Source: Phoronis australis
Lineage: Eukaryota; Phoronida; Phoronidae
DNA length: 64,000 bases
Direction: 5' to 3'
NCBI GenBank assembly: GCA_002633005.1
Contig: NMRA01000107.1
Location: 167,492 to 231,491 of the forward strand
Part shown: positions 35,081 through 48,100 of the stretch, piece after piece
How positions within the stretch are numbered: the first letter of the stretch is position 1
Layout of the letters: each line of letters begins with the position of its first letter
Notes under the pieces: generated by a model
Databases searched by the model: none
Seen by the model: the letters and a program-made list of their open reading frames with translations, nothing else
Told to the model about the DNA's origin: nothing
Program-made: the position numbers and the translations under genes

Positions 35081-37039
35081 CATGGGTGCATTACAGCGCT
35101 TTGGTGTTTTGTAAATTTGATATACCAAGTTCACTTTTGTAATATTAGATTACCGTAACAATTATGATTTCATGTTAGCTAGTTTAAAATCACTTCTTGT
35201 ATAGAGTTAATTTTTCCGCATTTTTGTGGTGTGTAAGAATGGTATATGTTAAATATGAATGTGTGTGACCGGAGATTGGTAAATCAGTTGGATACTAGGC
35301 ATGTTGTTCAGTGTTAATATGTGTGGATGCCACTAGTTGTTTTACTACCAGTTGTTAATATGGTGTTTGAGCATGTAATGGTAATAGCTTGAAGTGTGAT
35401 TAGAGTACTCATCTAGTAACAAGGTTTCCTCAAACAGGAGTAATGTTACTGTTTGTCTTGGATTTGGTTGAAAATGTGCAAATTATATCCTTGGAAGAAA
35501 TATTGCAGTATGTATAACTTAAACTAAACACGCCCTAATAACCCTGGGGGGGGCGGTGTTATTGTAGACACAGGCCTCTCCAAGGCCTCTTCACATGTGC
35601 AGAGTACAGTCGCCTGACGTGTCATGTTTATGCAGTACATGCCAAACAGACTCTGACTAAATACCGTTTCCCAGAGACCACTGCTAATTATGCTTACGCC
35701 ATGACAAAAGTATTTTTTCACAGAACCCCTTCAGGAGACAGTATATTTATTAACTTTGTAGTAAACTCCCCATCATAGTCACTGTTGTAGTTGACTCTTT
35801 ACTGGTCCAAACCTGTGAACGGCATCATGACATACTGCATACTGTTGCACGTGCACCAAAAGCACACAGTGTCGGCTGTACTGTGCACTTGTGCCCAATA
35901 TGTAATACAGTAGGCATTTGAGCAGGTGCACTTGATAGCGTAGCCATTTAATCCTTGAATGCCTTTGTACAACTAAATGGTCGTATACAATACGTCACAA
36001 AAGAAAAAATGAAAAATATGGAAGAAATTAACAGAAGATGCATCAAGCAACACATTTATTGGTGTAAATCAAATTCCTACAATAAATTAAAACATTGGAG
36101 ATACATGTAAGCAGTAATAAACAAAAAAGTTATTCCAGACTATGGTTGTACAATAAACATCACCTGATGGACGACTTGTCCAGTAAGCTTGGCAGCAATG
36201 CAAACGTTTTGCCTGTTCCCAGGTCAGTGGTCAGAGAGCCAATTCTTAAATAAGGATAGGCGAATCCTTTGAAACTTGGCAAATAAAGCCTGTGCAACAT
36301 TAGTTTGATCACTGACTCAACTGAAAACCAGATGGCATTGCAAAGTGCGTGCGACGTGTTTTCATGATGCAGCACATCTTTGGAGTTTTTAATTTATAAT
36401 GGTATTAGATAATCCACTAACTAAAGTACATTTTGTTCAAAGATAACACTTTCCAGGCATTTACCAAAATAATCGCCTTTGACAGGAACCACTTTCAGGC
36501 TCTACATTTTATAATTCATCAGGACATTTGAATGTGTTAAACTTGTTAACAGCACTTATTCAATTTAGAACACACTTCACATTCTATAATAAGCAGAGTA
36601 CACTAGAGATGTTATGTACATGTACGTTATGTCTTCAATTGATGAAATACATGCATATAATATCTAACAAAATAGCACAATTAGTGGTTTTTAAGCAACT
36701 AAAATAATTGCTTTACAACAATTCTTATACTTGTAGATCACAGAAATGATAACTTATGAACAGTATTACACAGTTCATTCCAGTGACGACACACTTGAAA
36801 CTTAACAGCTATAACTAGCTAGACTATAGCTAGATACGCAAAGTCTCATTAGCCTCGTTATTTAATTAGTGCTCATCAGAACAGTGCCAGTAGGTCTACC
36901 TGGCCTGTATCACAACTACAATAAGTGACTATTCACTGGTGGTGCCAAGGAAGGTAGCGCTTAAACATGTGAACATATTAGGAGCACAGAGTTGTTCAAC
37001 ATGGACAGTTGAGGGCTAACAGTTCTATAATGCACTTCA

Positions 37040-37330
37040 AGGGATAATGCAACGTTAGGAACCGTTCTATAATACAATTAGTGGGATAATGGTTAAGTAA
37101 GGTGAACTTGAGGGCTAATGGTTTTTTAATGCACTTCTGGGGATAACGGTGCTAGAAGACGAGAGATAATGCAATTCAAGGGATAACCGTTCTATAATAC
37201 AATTAGTGGGATAATGGTTAAGTATTAAAGGTGAACTTTAGGGCTAATGGTTTTTTAACGCACTTCTGGGGATGACGGTGCTAGAAGACGAGAGATAACG
37301 CAATTCACCCGTTCTGCAATACAATTTAAA
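37040..37330. repeat. 140-bp tandem duplication
   Basis: Two copies of a unit running from GGGATAATG through AACCGTTCTATAATACAATT, GGGATAATGGTTAAGTA, GGGCTAATGGTTTTTTAA and GATAACGGTGCTAGAAGACG. Each unit contains smaller repeats of GGGATAA(T/C)GGTT type. It is downstream of the ZYG11B stop codon. Confidence 0.8.
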
Positions 37331-38009
37331 GGATAACGGTTCTACAATACAAGTTGAGGGATACCGTTGTATAACACAAGTAAGGTGGTGTGAAAGACTT
37401 TCCCTAACAGCCAGTGCACCTAATTGGGACACTCACAATTAGCTCATCATAATTCTGAACAATGCATCTCACTAATTCATCATAGGTAATTCACTACCAC
37501 CTCATGTAACTGTGGTGTTCATTAATTGTCCTCACAGCATGACTTGATAATTACCTGGTAAAATTGGTTATAAATAGCGTGTTGTTTGTAGTCCCCAAGA
37601 TTGCATCATGACCCCCCAAGATTGCATCATGACAATTGTGCGTTATGTCCTAAGTCACCTGAATACAAGCAGTAGGTAGGAACCTTTCACTAGCACCACC
37701 TAGTGAATTTCGAGTCACAATAAGTGAGATGGTACCTACATCAGTTGTGATATCAAATAAAACTGTGCATTATCATAGCCCACTAGTGTATTTATTTAGT
37801 TTTCGGATATAGTGCAGAATCAGTGTTGCACGGAATCAAGCTTCAAAACAACTTGCACAAAAAATGACAGCACGCAACCCTACACAAATTACGGTGCCAA
37901 ATCAACTTGAAATTAAATGTAATTTACATGCTTGCTTTAGCACTACGTGTAGTCATTTGACATAAACATGTTTCTTAGTGCTGATGACTCAACTTGATAT
38001 AGTTACATG

Positions 38010-38118
38010 TGCAATAGTCTGATATAATGTGCCCGGATTTTGAGAACCAGTTTGATGCCCGTTATTTCGTGGGGAAAACTGGTTCTCAAAATTCGGGAAC
38101 GTTATATCAGAACGGTAC
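38010..38118. mobile_element. ~110-bp hairpin element
   Basis: Inverted arms: TCTGATATAATGTGCCCGG then TTTTGAGAACCAGTTT on the left, AAACTGGTTCTCAAAA then CGGGAACGTTATATCAGAAC on the right, with a central loop of about 25 bp. The arms total about 38 bp each with few mismatches. Probably a very small MITE; if transcribed it would fold into a strong hairpin. Confidence 0.75.
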
Positions 38119-39001
38119 ATGGACGTCTACCATGTAAATTATGACACAGTGGAAACTAGTAACAATAAACCTCCCAGGATTGTCTCCCATCATTCGCTAT
38201 AACCCAATTAACTTTGTTGAGAAAAAAATTGTAGAATGCTAGGAGAGTTGGTGACTGGAAACTAAACACACAGGGGCTGCACATACAAGTTCAAGAGTCT
38301 TGCAAAAAATACCTGTACCAATGCAAGACAATGGAATACATAGACACGGTGTAGAGATATTTCATCTAACAATTTACTTGTATCGAGATTTGACTGTTCT
38401 TTGTCACACACCTAAATAACATTATCACCTTCCTTAAGCACACTCAATCACTTGTTTCTAGCACATAATGGTGAATATAGATGCAGTGACCACTTCACCA
38501 AAAGGAGTACAAGCCCAGTATTGCCCACACACAATACACAGTAGCACATACACACCACCTAAATCAAATAACGGAATACTTCACTTCCATTCCCTAATGC
38601 ACAAACGGAAACAAATTTTGACTACATATAAATTAAAAAGTCCCACTAATTTGCTTGTCACTTGGAATAACATTCCTGTTTTGACATTAGAAGTGGACAC
38701 TAGAAGAAATTTGTTCCACAAACTCTCCAGTCATCGCCAGCTTTCCTCCCCTTCAAGTACCCAATGCAACTTTTTTGAGAAAACAAAAATCAAGGACTAC
38801 CATTAAAGTTGGCATAATTGCCTTAAATTAACATACGCTGACTAAACATGCACTACTGCAGTTATGTAGTAAATACTTGGGCAAATGCATTCTAATGAAT
38901 TACAGATGCAAGGGCAACAGCACAGATACCTTTATGCAACAACTTGCTCAAATACCGCAGCAGTCACGCAACTGGAGTCTGCCCTCGAGTCTTATCTTGT
39001 T

Positions 39002-39141
39002 CTAAGACAAGTGGGAAGAGAGGAGATTCAAAACATCGTTGGATATACGAGCTACGTTAGGGTCTGTTGAAGGGTCCTTGGTCAGCCCCTGCAGGAGTTC
39101 TGTCCCATTCTCTTCCAACAGCATGTGGCAGTATCTTGAAC
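39002..39141 (-). CDS. ZYG11B: ZYG11B terminal exon 12
   Basis: Acceptor gcgtag, then a split Gly codon and SRYCHMLLEENGTELLQGL, then TDPNVARISNDVLNLLSSHL and stop. It matches human SRYCSMLIEEGGLQHLY, followed by TDPHVQQIAVAILDSLEKHI. The human tail after this (a basic, proline-rich stretch) is absent, so the protein ends directly after the last armadillo helix. Confidence 0.9.
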
Positions 39142-42100
39142 CTACGCACAAAGGAAAAATTATAGCATAACTTATTCAGCACACAAGAAGGGTTGCAGAC
39201 AAATTATTCAGATACCAACCCTCAGTAATATGCCATAGAACATACATGATGATTCTTCCTTAAACAAGAGCAAAGTCCGAGTTTAAATTGTCTTGCATAT
39301 CACGAATAGTATATCATAACTCAAAGTGATCGTCACGTATTTATCATATGAACACAAAAAATTTTAAAGAAGCACATTTACCAAATCTACTGCAGCGGAG
39401 TTAAGCGGAGGCAACATGGATGTTTTTCTAGGATTCAACGGCCTTGTACCGGATTATGAATATTTAAATACTGGACAGCCATGAGCCTAACAGAATTAAA
39501 GCCGAATAGTCCTTTTGCGGGTTAATAAAAAATAACGTGATATTCTGTGAGACTTAACTGTGCCGTCACCAGAACTAGGGCAAAAGCTTGTCGTTTGGCC
39601 ATTTGCCCGATACGTTAGCAGAGTGTATTCTCTTCAGTTTACTTCGTGTTTTTTTATCTTTTAGTGTAAAAAATGCCAAACAAGCATTGCCGTTATGGGA
39701 AATGTAATTCAGATTCGCGCTACAATACTTCCCGTCACGTTCTGTACTAATTTCGTCCCGTGTATTTTAAATGGGCAGTAGGCCAAATCCACCGATTAAG
39801 AGTTTTCACCTCCTCAAAAATACATTCTACACTTAAAACTATCATTTAAAAAAGCGCTTACTTTCTTCAGTGGTCCTATATTCTTCTACACTTATCAATG
39901 AAGTATAGCTATGAGAATAAAGGTGACTTTGGCAAAGAATTCCAACCACAAAGTTTTTCAACTGAGTCACATGAGTTAGGCAAAGGCTAGCACGAGACAT
40001 TGAAGTGTGTGACCTGGAGCGTGACACTTGTAAGATTTGTGTCCCTTAGACTTTTTGTTCGTCAACACGCGTGATTTCACGTAACTTCCTCAAAATGGTG
40101 CTCCGTGAGAGAAACTCAAACGCAAACCGCGACAGATTTTCATGGATAAGTTCAAGTTATTTGTTGACTAAATTGTATCCAGAGTAATGGGATGTGTTAA
40201 TTATAAATCCATGTGCATATATGTGTGGTTGATTTGATTTTATTTGCTGCATTTTGAAATGAGTAACTTTTTATGGGGATGTACTATCATTTCAATTTCA
40301 CTCAGCTCCCAGCTTCGCACAACATAACAAGCTCACGTTTTCCCCGTCCATTCACAGTTATTCCACGATCCATCAACCACAAATTAAGTTGTGGCAACGT
40401 TTTAAGTGTAAAATTCTCCATAAAAACTCAGTAAGATTTAGCGCAAGTAGCAAAGACTCGGGTGCAAAACAAGGGCAATATGGCGGGTTTTGCCCTAGTT
40501 CCAGTGACGTCACATTGAATAACTGGAAACTCACAAGTAAGCTATTGAAGATAAACTAGCATTAGACTTTTAAATCAAGACATGCAAGGAAGCAGTGTGG
40601 CCTAATGGGATAAGTGACTGCTTCCTTTACTCAATATGGCACACTGCTAGAGCCTTGAATCAGGCCTCTAGCTTCTCAGCTCAGCTTTAACTACGAGTTT
40701 AATTTCGTGAGTTTTGTCCAGCAGACCAAATTCAATTCAATTTACAATGAACTTTGCTGCCAAGATGGATCAACAGCGTCATTTTATTAATAAAGCTATT
40801 AAAGGGTTCCAGATAAACAGTGCATTGGGCATGTCTGGTACCAGACTGCCTCCAATTATTTTAAGACAAAAGTCATGCAATTTTTTGCAAACTTGGTTCA
40901 AGAATTTGGAATTGTCGCTTGCTTGTAGCAGACCACATTAGCAGTTTGTCTGCAATTTTGAGAGTAAAATTCAGCTACATCAATAGAGCTTTCATGAAAT
41001 TTCAAGCTTTTCATTTCCATGCCCGATTTTTCAGCCCAGACAGCCCAGAGCTGCATGGCCAAGGTCTCCCTACAGTAACTTACCATTTCGTGCACACGTA
41101 TGGTGTATAGCTCAGAACTGCATGATCAAGATCTCCCTGCAATAACTCACCATTCCGAGTACACATGGTCGTACACAACCCAGAAAATCATAACTGCATG
41201 GCCAAGGTCTCCCTACAGTAACACTCCGTTCTGTGTACACACATGGCGTACAGCACATAGCTGCACAGACAAGATCTCCCTACAATAACTCACCATTCCG
41301 TGTACACACATGCCGTACAGCACACAGCTGCACAGACAAGATCTCCCTACAATAACTCACCATTCCGTGTACACACATGCCGTACAGCACACAGCTGCAC
41401 AGACAAGATCTCCCTACAATAACTCACCATTCCGTGTACACACATGCCGTATAGCACACAGCTGCACAGATGAGATCTCCCTACAATAACTCACCATTCC
41501 GTGTACACACATGGTGTACAGCCCAGACAGCCCACAGCTGCACGGCCGGGATCTCCTTACAGTACAGCAGGTTAAAGAACGGACTGAATGACCTGTAGGC
41601 CACCATCTCACCCTCTGGCTGTGTCCATGAACAAACAGCATTATACTGTAAACAGACACAATTAGCCATTAAGGCAAGGTATCTCTTTATACTGTCAGTG
41701 CTTATATAGTCCATACACCATAGTGATAGCCAGCCTATAGGCTGCCAATATCATCACCTACTGCAGGCATTGATGGGGATGAATGCAAGACAGGACATCA
41801 AACAACGGTCATACATACAGTTTCACATCTGTGGGTGAGACTGGTCAACAACACTTTAGATTCTTCACATAATGATCCTTTGAGCAGTTTGGCCAAAAAT
41901 GAGGCAGATGTCAAAAAATCAAAAATAATAAACATGGTCACTAGGTGGCTCAGAATGCATCTAATTTGTCCGAAAATGCGAAGGCATCATTATCTCCTGA
42001 ATAGAAATTTATTTACTAAATGATGTGAAAATCCATCAATGAACTCCGAAGATACGGAAAAGATAAAAAATGCCGCTTGGGGCACAGTGGCAGCAGAATC

Positions 42101-45100
42101 CATCTGAAAATTGTCAAGACCCGTTATCACATTAATCAAAATGCACTTTCCAAAATTTCACAAAGCTCCTGCAATGGGTTTAAGAGATGTAGGTGCAGAT
42201 GCAAAAAATTAAACTACCACTAAGGTACACCAAAGTCAGAGCCGTCAAAAACTCAATGTTAACCGTGCTGTTCTAAGTAGGAACAAATTAATCAATTTTC
42301 ATAATGATTCTTAGAGTGGCTCTGCAGATAAGAGGCAGACGACAGAATTTAAACCAATTTAAAAATTGCCACTAGGTGGCTCAAAATACAGTGTATCCAT
42401 CCAAAAATGAGAAGGCATCATCATCCCCGAAACAGATACTAATTTTCAAAATTTCAATAAGATTCATAAAAGAACTGCGCATATAAAATGCAACATAAAA
42501 AATAAATTGCCACTGGGGGGTAAAGCGGAAATCAGATCCATCCGAAAGTCGTCATCCGTTGCCAATGAAGATACAGAAGGATGCACAGACGCCCGACAGA
42601 CATGACGGCAATATGTGACCACATATAAATATGTGAGTAAATAATAACAGAATAGCCATAATCATTATGAGCCAAAAACATAGCAAATGACTAGCATGAA
42701 GAGAAAGGACAAACAATATAATAATTATTCAGCTTGCAAAAGTGAACGTAACTCGAAAATATTCATACAGAAAAGAACAGTTACCAGTTCTTGAACAAGG
42801 TTCTCTCTCAGAGGGTAAGGTAATTTCCAGGCAGCTGACTGATCACTGACCAGATGAGCCACAATGCCAGCAGCAAAGTAACTGACCTCAATGTCAGAGG
42901 AGATCAGCAGTTTACGTACTCTAGACACAAACTCTTCAGTCATCAACCTCTCTCGTAGTGACGAGACCTCGGCAATATTGTTCTGAAAGTGAATCGCAAC
43001 AGTTTCCATTCATTTCACTAAACCAATCCATTTGGTTGAAAACTTCAAACAAGATAAAGATTTATAGATCATACCCAAAGGAAACCAATTCAATGACAAA
43101 AAAGTCAAATCAAAAGGTTCATTTCCCTATGTAGTCATCTTGAGATCTGCATGTGCAATGCTTAGTTCAGTTTAGACTTATAGTCTCAGACATCAGGGTT
43201 TCAATAACACAAAAGTAAAATGAATTAAACTATAAAGTCCCTGTGACAAAGTACACACTTGAACATGTAATCACATCACACGCACACACAGCAAAATGTT
43301 TACTAGGACAATCGCACACAATGGCTGCACTTGACACACTTCCCTGGTTCTGTCACATCAACTGGGAAACATCCGATTGGTATGTAAGCTACAAGACGCC
43401 ACCGAGAACCAATCAAAGATCTTAGCCAGCTGACCTGGCAGAACTGGCAAAGTGAATCAGATGCAGCCATTTTCATCCTTCACATTTGTCCAATCCTCAA
43501 AATAACACCAGCAATCATGGTATTACTTTTCCATAGTGTACCGGTGTTTTGATTTACTATTAATCTCCTTGAGAGCTTGTGTACAGCCCATCCTGACTCA
43601 ATGTGTGCAGCACCAACTCACCAGCAAACCAAGGACTTTGGTCTCCACCTGTACTCTGGTATCAGTCGGTGTGTCACTGTACAACTGTAATGGATAGATG
43701 TCTAAGTCAAAGGCATGTCACTGTACAACTGTAATGAAGAGATCTCTTAAGTCAAGGGACTGTGTCACTGTACAACTGTAATGAAGAGTTCTCATAAGTC
43801 AAGGGTGTGTCACTATACTATTGCAATGAGCAGATGTCATGAGTCAAGGATTTGTCACTTTACAACTGTAATGAACAGATGTCATAAGTCAAGGACATGC
43901 TACAGTAGTTATACTCTAGTTGGAGCAGCTTTACACATGTGACCAATGAGATTTGAACTTCTCGGTTATTTCTTTCACTGTCCAGCAGAAAACCTATTTA
44001 AAAGACTGTTCTGTAGGATCATTTCGATTTAAAACAGGTTACGTAACAATTGACCGATAGTTACAGATGCTTTAGCAGTGAGAAACAAATTTTGATTCAT
44101 TCTGTCAGTCCTTTTAGCCTTTTTAAAAAAGCACGAAATACGCTTTGTGTTCCACGCTGCATGGTTGTGCAGACCACAGTAACATCTGCCCACATTCATT
44201 GCAGACTAAACATCACCAAACCCAGATCAACTAATGACACGCTGAATGTTTGTTCATAGCACAAAGACAAAAATGCTGTCCAGCGATGGTAACGAGATCA
44301 AGGATAGCATGGCGTCACTGTTGATATCAAGTACACAGTGTGTGCGTGTCTGCTGTGTTATCTCCAACGGCTGACAGCCATATAGTCAAAGCACTTGGCC
44401 AACCTACCTCTAACACATTGGTGAACAACTCTAGACCTCCTTCAGACAGGAACTGAACACAGGTAACTGGTGACTCGTCTGCAACAAACAAACACACTCT
44501 AAACTCGAGTAGCATTCAAGGCATGGCATATCATTTACAAAATTGGATGATAGCAACATGTTAACAGTTGCTTGTCTGGTAAAGGATTGTGGATGATGGG
44601 TTTGGGACATTACTTGATGAATGACACACAGACTAGATTAGTGTACATACTGGTTTCTGGGGACATGGAAATAAGTATGAGGCTTTTTCCAGAGAACATC
44701 ATATTACATCTTTCACGGTGTTGAATTTTCTTCATGTTTGTAACTGAATTCCCATTGGATGATTCCCCACTCAGCAGGAGGGTTATAACTAGCAGTGCTG
44801 TAAACAATACGGTTATTACAGATAAATAATTATGAGGACTGAATCTGGCTATAAACCTGTGAGATTCCATAGAGCGCTGAGACTGAACTTCATGGTAACA
44901 TCTACAGTTTTCGTCTTAGACTTGTCGTCCACGATAATCAGTAGCTTCTTCATGAACTCAGGCTGGGAGCCGAGCTTGGACGTCTGCAGGGTGGAGATCT
45001 GGACAGAACAAGTGACAGGTAACAACAGGACTTACACTAACCACACAACAAGTCATACAAACAAAATACTCATTCTTGTATCATTTCAGCATATTTTACA

Positions 45101-48100
45101 AGAAAAAACACTAGAAAAAGAGTGACATGTAGATACGGCTAATGAAAAGAGAACTCAAGGTAGCCTTAATTATCTTACGTGGCAACTCGAACCTTGAAGA
45201 CACGTCATCATATCCAATCAACAAGCAAGATCTGATTCAGTTGTCTTGAGATTTGTACATCACGAAGGTGACAGACCTAATGCAAGCCAATCAGCAACAA
45301 AAATCCACTACTGTAATAACTAAACCAACATTTGTCACCTGACAAGATATACATACAAGCCAATCAGCAACAAATGGTCCACTAAATTAAACCCATATTT
45401 GCCACCTGATGATGTATCGAAGCAGTAATGTATGAATATAGAGGGATCAACTAGGTCATCTATTGTACACAGAGAGCAAAACTCACCTTAGCAGCCAGTA
45501 TAGAACAAATAGCCACACACATTCTGTTCATACTGGGCTCATCAAAGGAACATAGACACTCCATGACTAGCCTGGCACAGCGAAATCGATCAAACGTCTG
45601 AATAAAAGACAACAATTACAGCTGTAATAGTGGTGGTGCCATACTGCGCGTTCAATACTTTGCACTGGTACGCAACCTTAAAATTCAGAACGCAACATAA
45701 TTCAATCCCTCACTATCAAAAAGAATTTTGTCAAAGATTGAACACATGATATTCAAGAATTAACAAGAAAATGTCTGGTAACTGCACAAGTGTGAGTGTG
45801 AAAAAGGGACAAAACATGTAGCAGTAACCCTGGACATCATTCAGAAAACTCACCACATCTTGTAAAATCCTGTCACTGCAGAGAGTCAGCAGAGTGTTCT
45901 TCTGAAGCTGTAACACAAACCATACAGAGCAGCTGCAGGACAGGGAACGAAACAAACACTTTTCAAATGAAGTGCTAAAATTATAGGCGTTAGCATAGAG
46001 TCAACTCTTGCTAGTGGACATTCCATGACAGACATGCGTAACTTCAGGCTCATTCACTTTAGCCTTGGTCACAAGTCACACATTTGCACCCATAAGGTGC
46101 CCAGAAAATGTCAACAAGAACAACATGGAGCCTTGATATGCACCCACTGTGTGCATCGCGTACAGCACAGATACAAGACTCTGAGATGATCGTTATTTTA
46201 ACATCCCCACTAAATGGAACAATGGTAGTGAACTTAATAAAAGCCTCAAAGCAAGTCAGAAATGCTCTCCTCAATACCACCACACCTGCCACCTTTCATC
46301 ATAACTCTTCAACAAGATTGGAGGACAGGGAGGTGGACATCAAAGCACACAAAAACAACACAAATGCCACTAAGAGCCGCAACATAGATTAAATCCCTCT
46401 TGAAACTGGGCACGGGCTGTTTTCTACATGGCAGTCACTAATTTGTCACATTCAACAAGAAGCTTGACAGATATCAAGGCAAACACAAAGACAAACAAAC
46501 TGCAACTAGGGGTCTCCGTAGTAGTCAGATTTGTCCCAAAAATGCACGACACTTGTACTCTACTCAATAGAAACATACAACAAATGTATGAAGATTCACC
46601 AAGGAACTTGTATTGAGCTACAGGCAAAACATAAAATTGCCACAAAAGGGAGCCACGCCAGTCGAACCATTCAAAAATCATCGTCAGCATGCACTACCAC
46701 AGATATGCTACTTCTTATAATGATCCTCAGACTGACTTGGCCGAGAGAGAGAAAAACGCCAAAAAATCAGACTGAAATATAACAAAAATGGCCGCTAGGC
46801 ACGTAAAATATGTCAAATCCATTCAAAAATGAGAAAGTGTTATCGTCTCTGTAATGGAAACTGATTTTCCATGTTTCATGAAAATCCATCAAGGAGCTCC
46901 GCAGATAGAGAGGAAAACATAAACAAACTTAAATTGCTTGCTTTGAAATATGAATAGAAGAAAATGATTTTTTGGGAAACTAATGCGATTCCACAAGCTT
47001 CGCATGTTAATCAAATTTTAACATAAAACTCGGAATTTTAATTTCAACAGGCTGCTGCTGTAACCCAACATTTCAAACAATAATCAAACCTGCTGATGTT
47101 TGGGAAAGTTCTCCATTGAGTCAAGTGTAAGGTCAACAACTTGAGCCAGCCAGCGAGGTTGAATCTTCTGACCCAGGTCACTACGGGTCAAATAGTAGAG
47201 ACAAGCTGTGGCCGCCATCTGCACACCCAGTTGTTTGGGATGATGCTTCATACTAGGTAGTACCAACTGAAAGTGACAAGACTTTGGCAGTAGTACACAT
47301 ACAACAAAAGGCCGCAAATCACAGTTTACACAAATAATGCTGATCTAGACATTCCATCAACATTTGAAGTATCAGAGTGACTGGATTATTGGTGACCTGG
47401 CAGCTGTCAGTCACAGTAGGTACAGGACAAGTAATGTTCACACAGTGACTGGACTATTGGTGACCTGGCAGCTGTCAGTCACAGTAGGTACAGGACAAGT
47501 AATGATCACACATTGACTGGACTATTGGTGACCTGGCAGCTGTCAGTCACAGTAGGTACAGGACAAGTAATGTTCACACAGTGACTGGACTATTGGTGAC
47601 CTGGCAGCTGTCAGTCACAGTAGGCACAGGACAAGTAATGTTCACACAGTGACTGGACTATTGGTGACCTGGCAGCTGTCAGTCGCAGTAGGTACAGGAC
47701 AAGTGTAATGTTCACACAGTGACTGGACTATTGGTGACCTGGCAGCTTCCAGTCACAGTAGGTAAAGGAGAAGTAATGTTCACACAGTGACTGGACTATT
47801 GGTGACCTGGCACCTGTCAGTCACAGTAGGTACAGGACAAGTAATGTTTAAACAGTGACTGGACTATTGGTGACCTGGCAGCTGCCAGTCACAGTAGGTA
47901 AAGGAGAAGTAATGTTCACACAGTGACTGGACTATTGGTGACCTGGCACCTGTCGGTCACAGTAGGTACAGGACAAGTAATGTTTACACAGAGACTGGAC
48001 TATTGGTGACCTGGCACCTGGCAGTCACAGTAGGTACAGGACAAGTAATGTTCACACAGTGACTGGATTATTGGTGACCTGGCAGCTGTCAGTCACAGTA

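Larger units (their letters stand above)
33874..39001. other. Tail-to-tail interval between Raver and ZYG11B
   Basis: It contains the 3' untranslated regions of both genes, which converge. Structures seen: family A copy (34420-35080), a 140-bp tandem pair (37040-37330), a 19-bp direct duplication CCCAAGATTGCATCATGAC (37604-37632) and a hairpin element (38010-38118). AATAAA-type signals occur for the minus strand at several places, for example at 36055-36060, so the ends cannot be fixed. No further coding exon was recognised. Confidence 0.5.
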
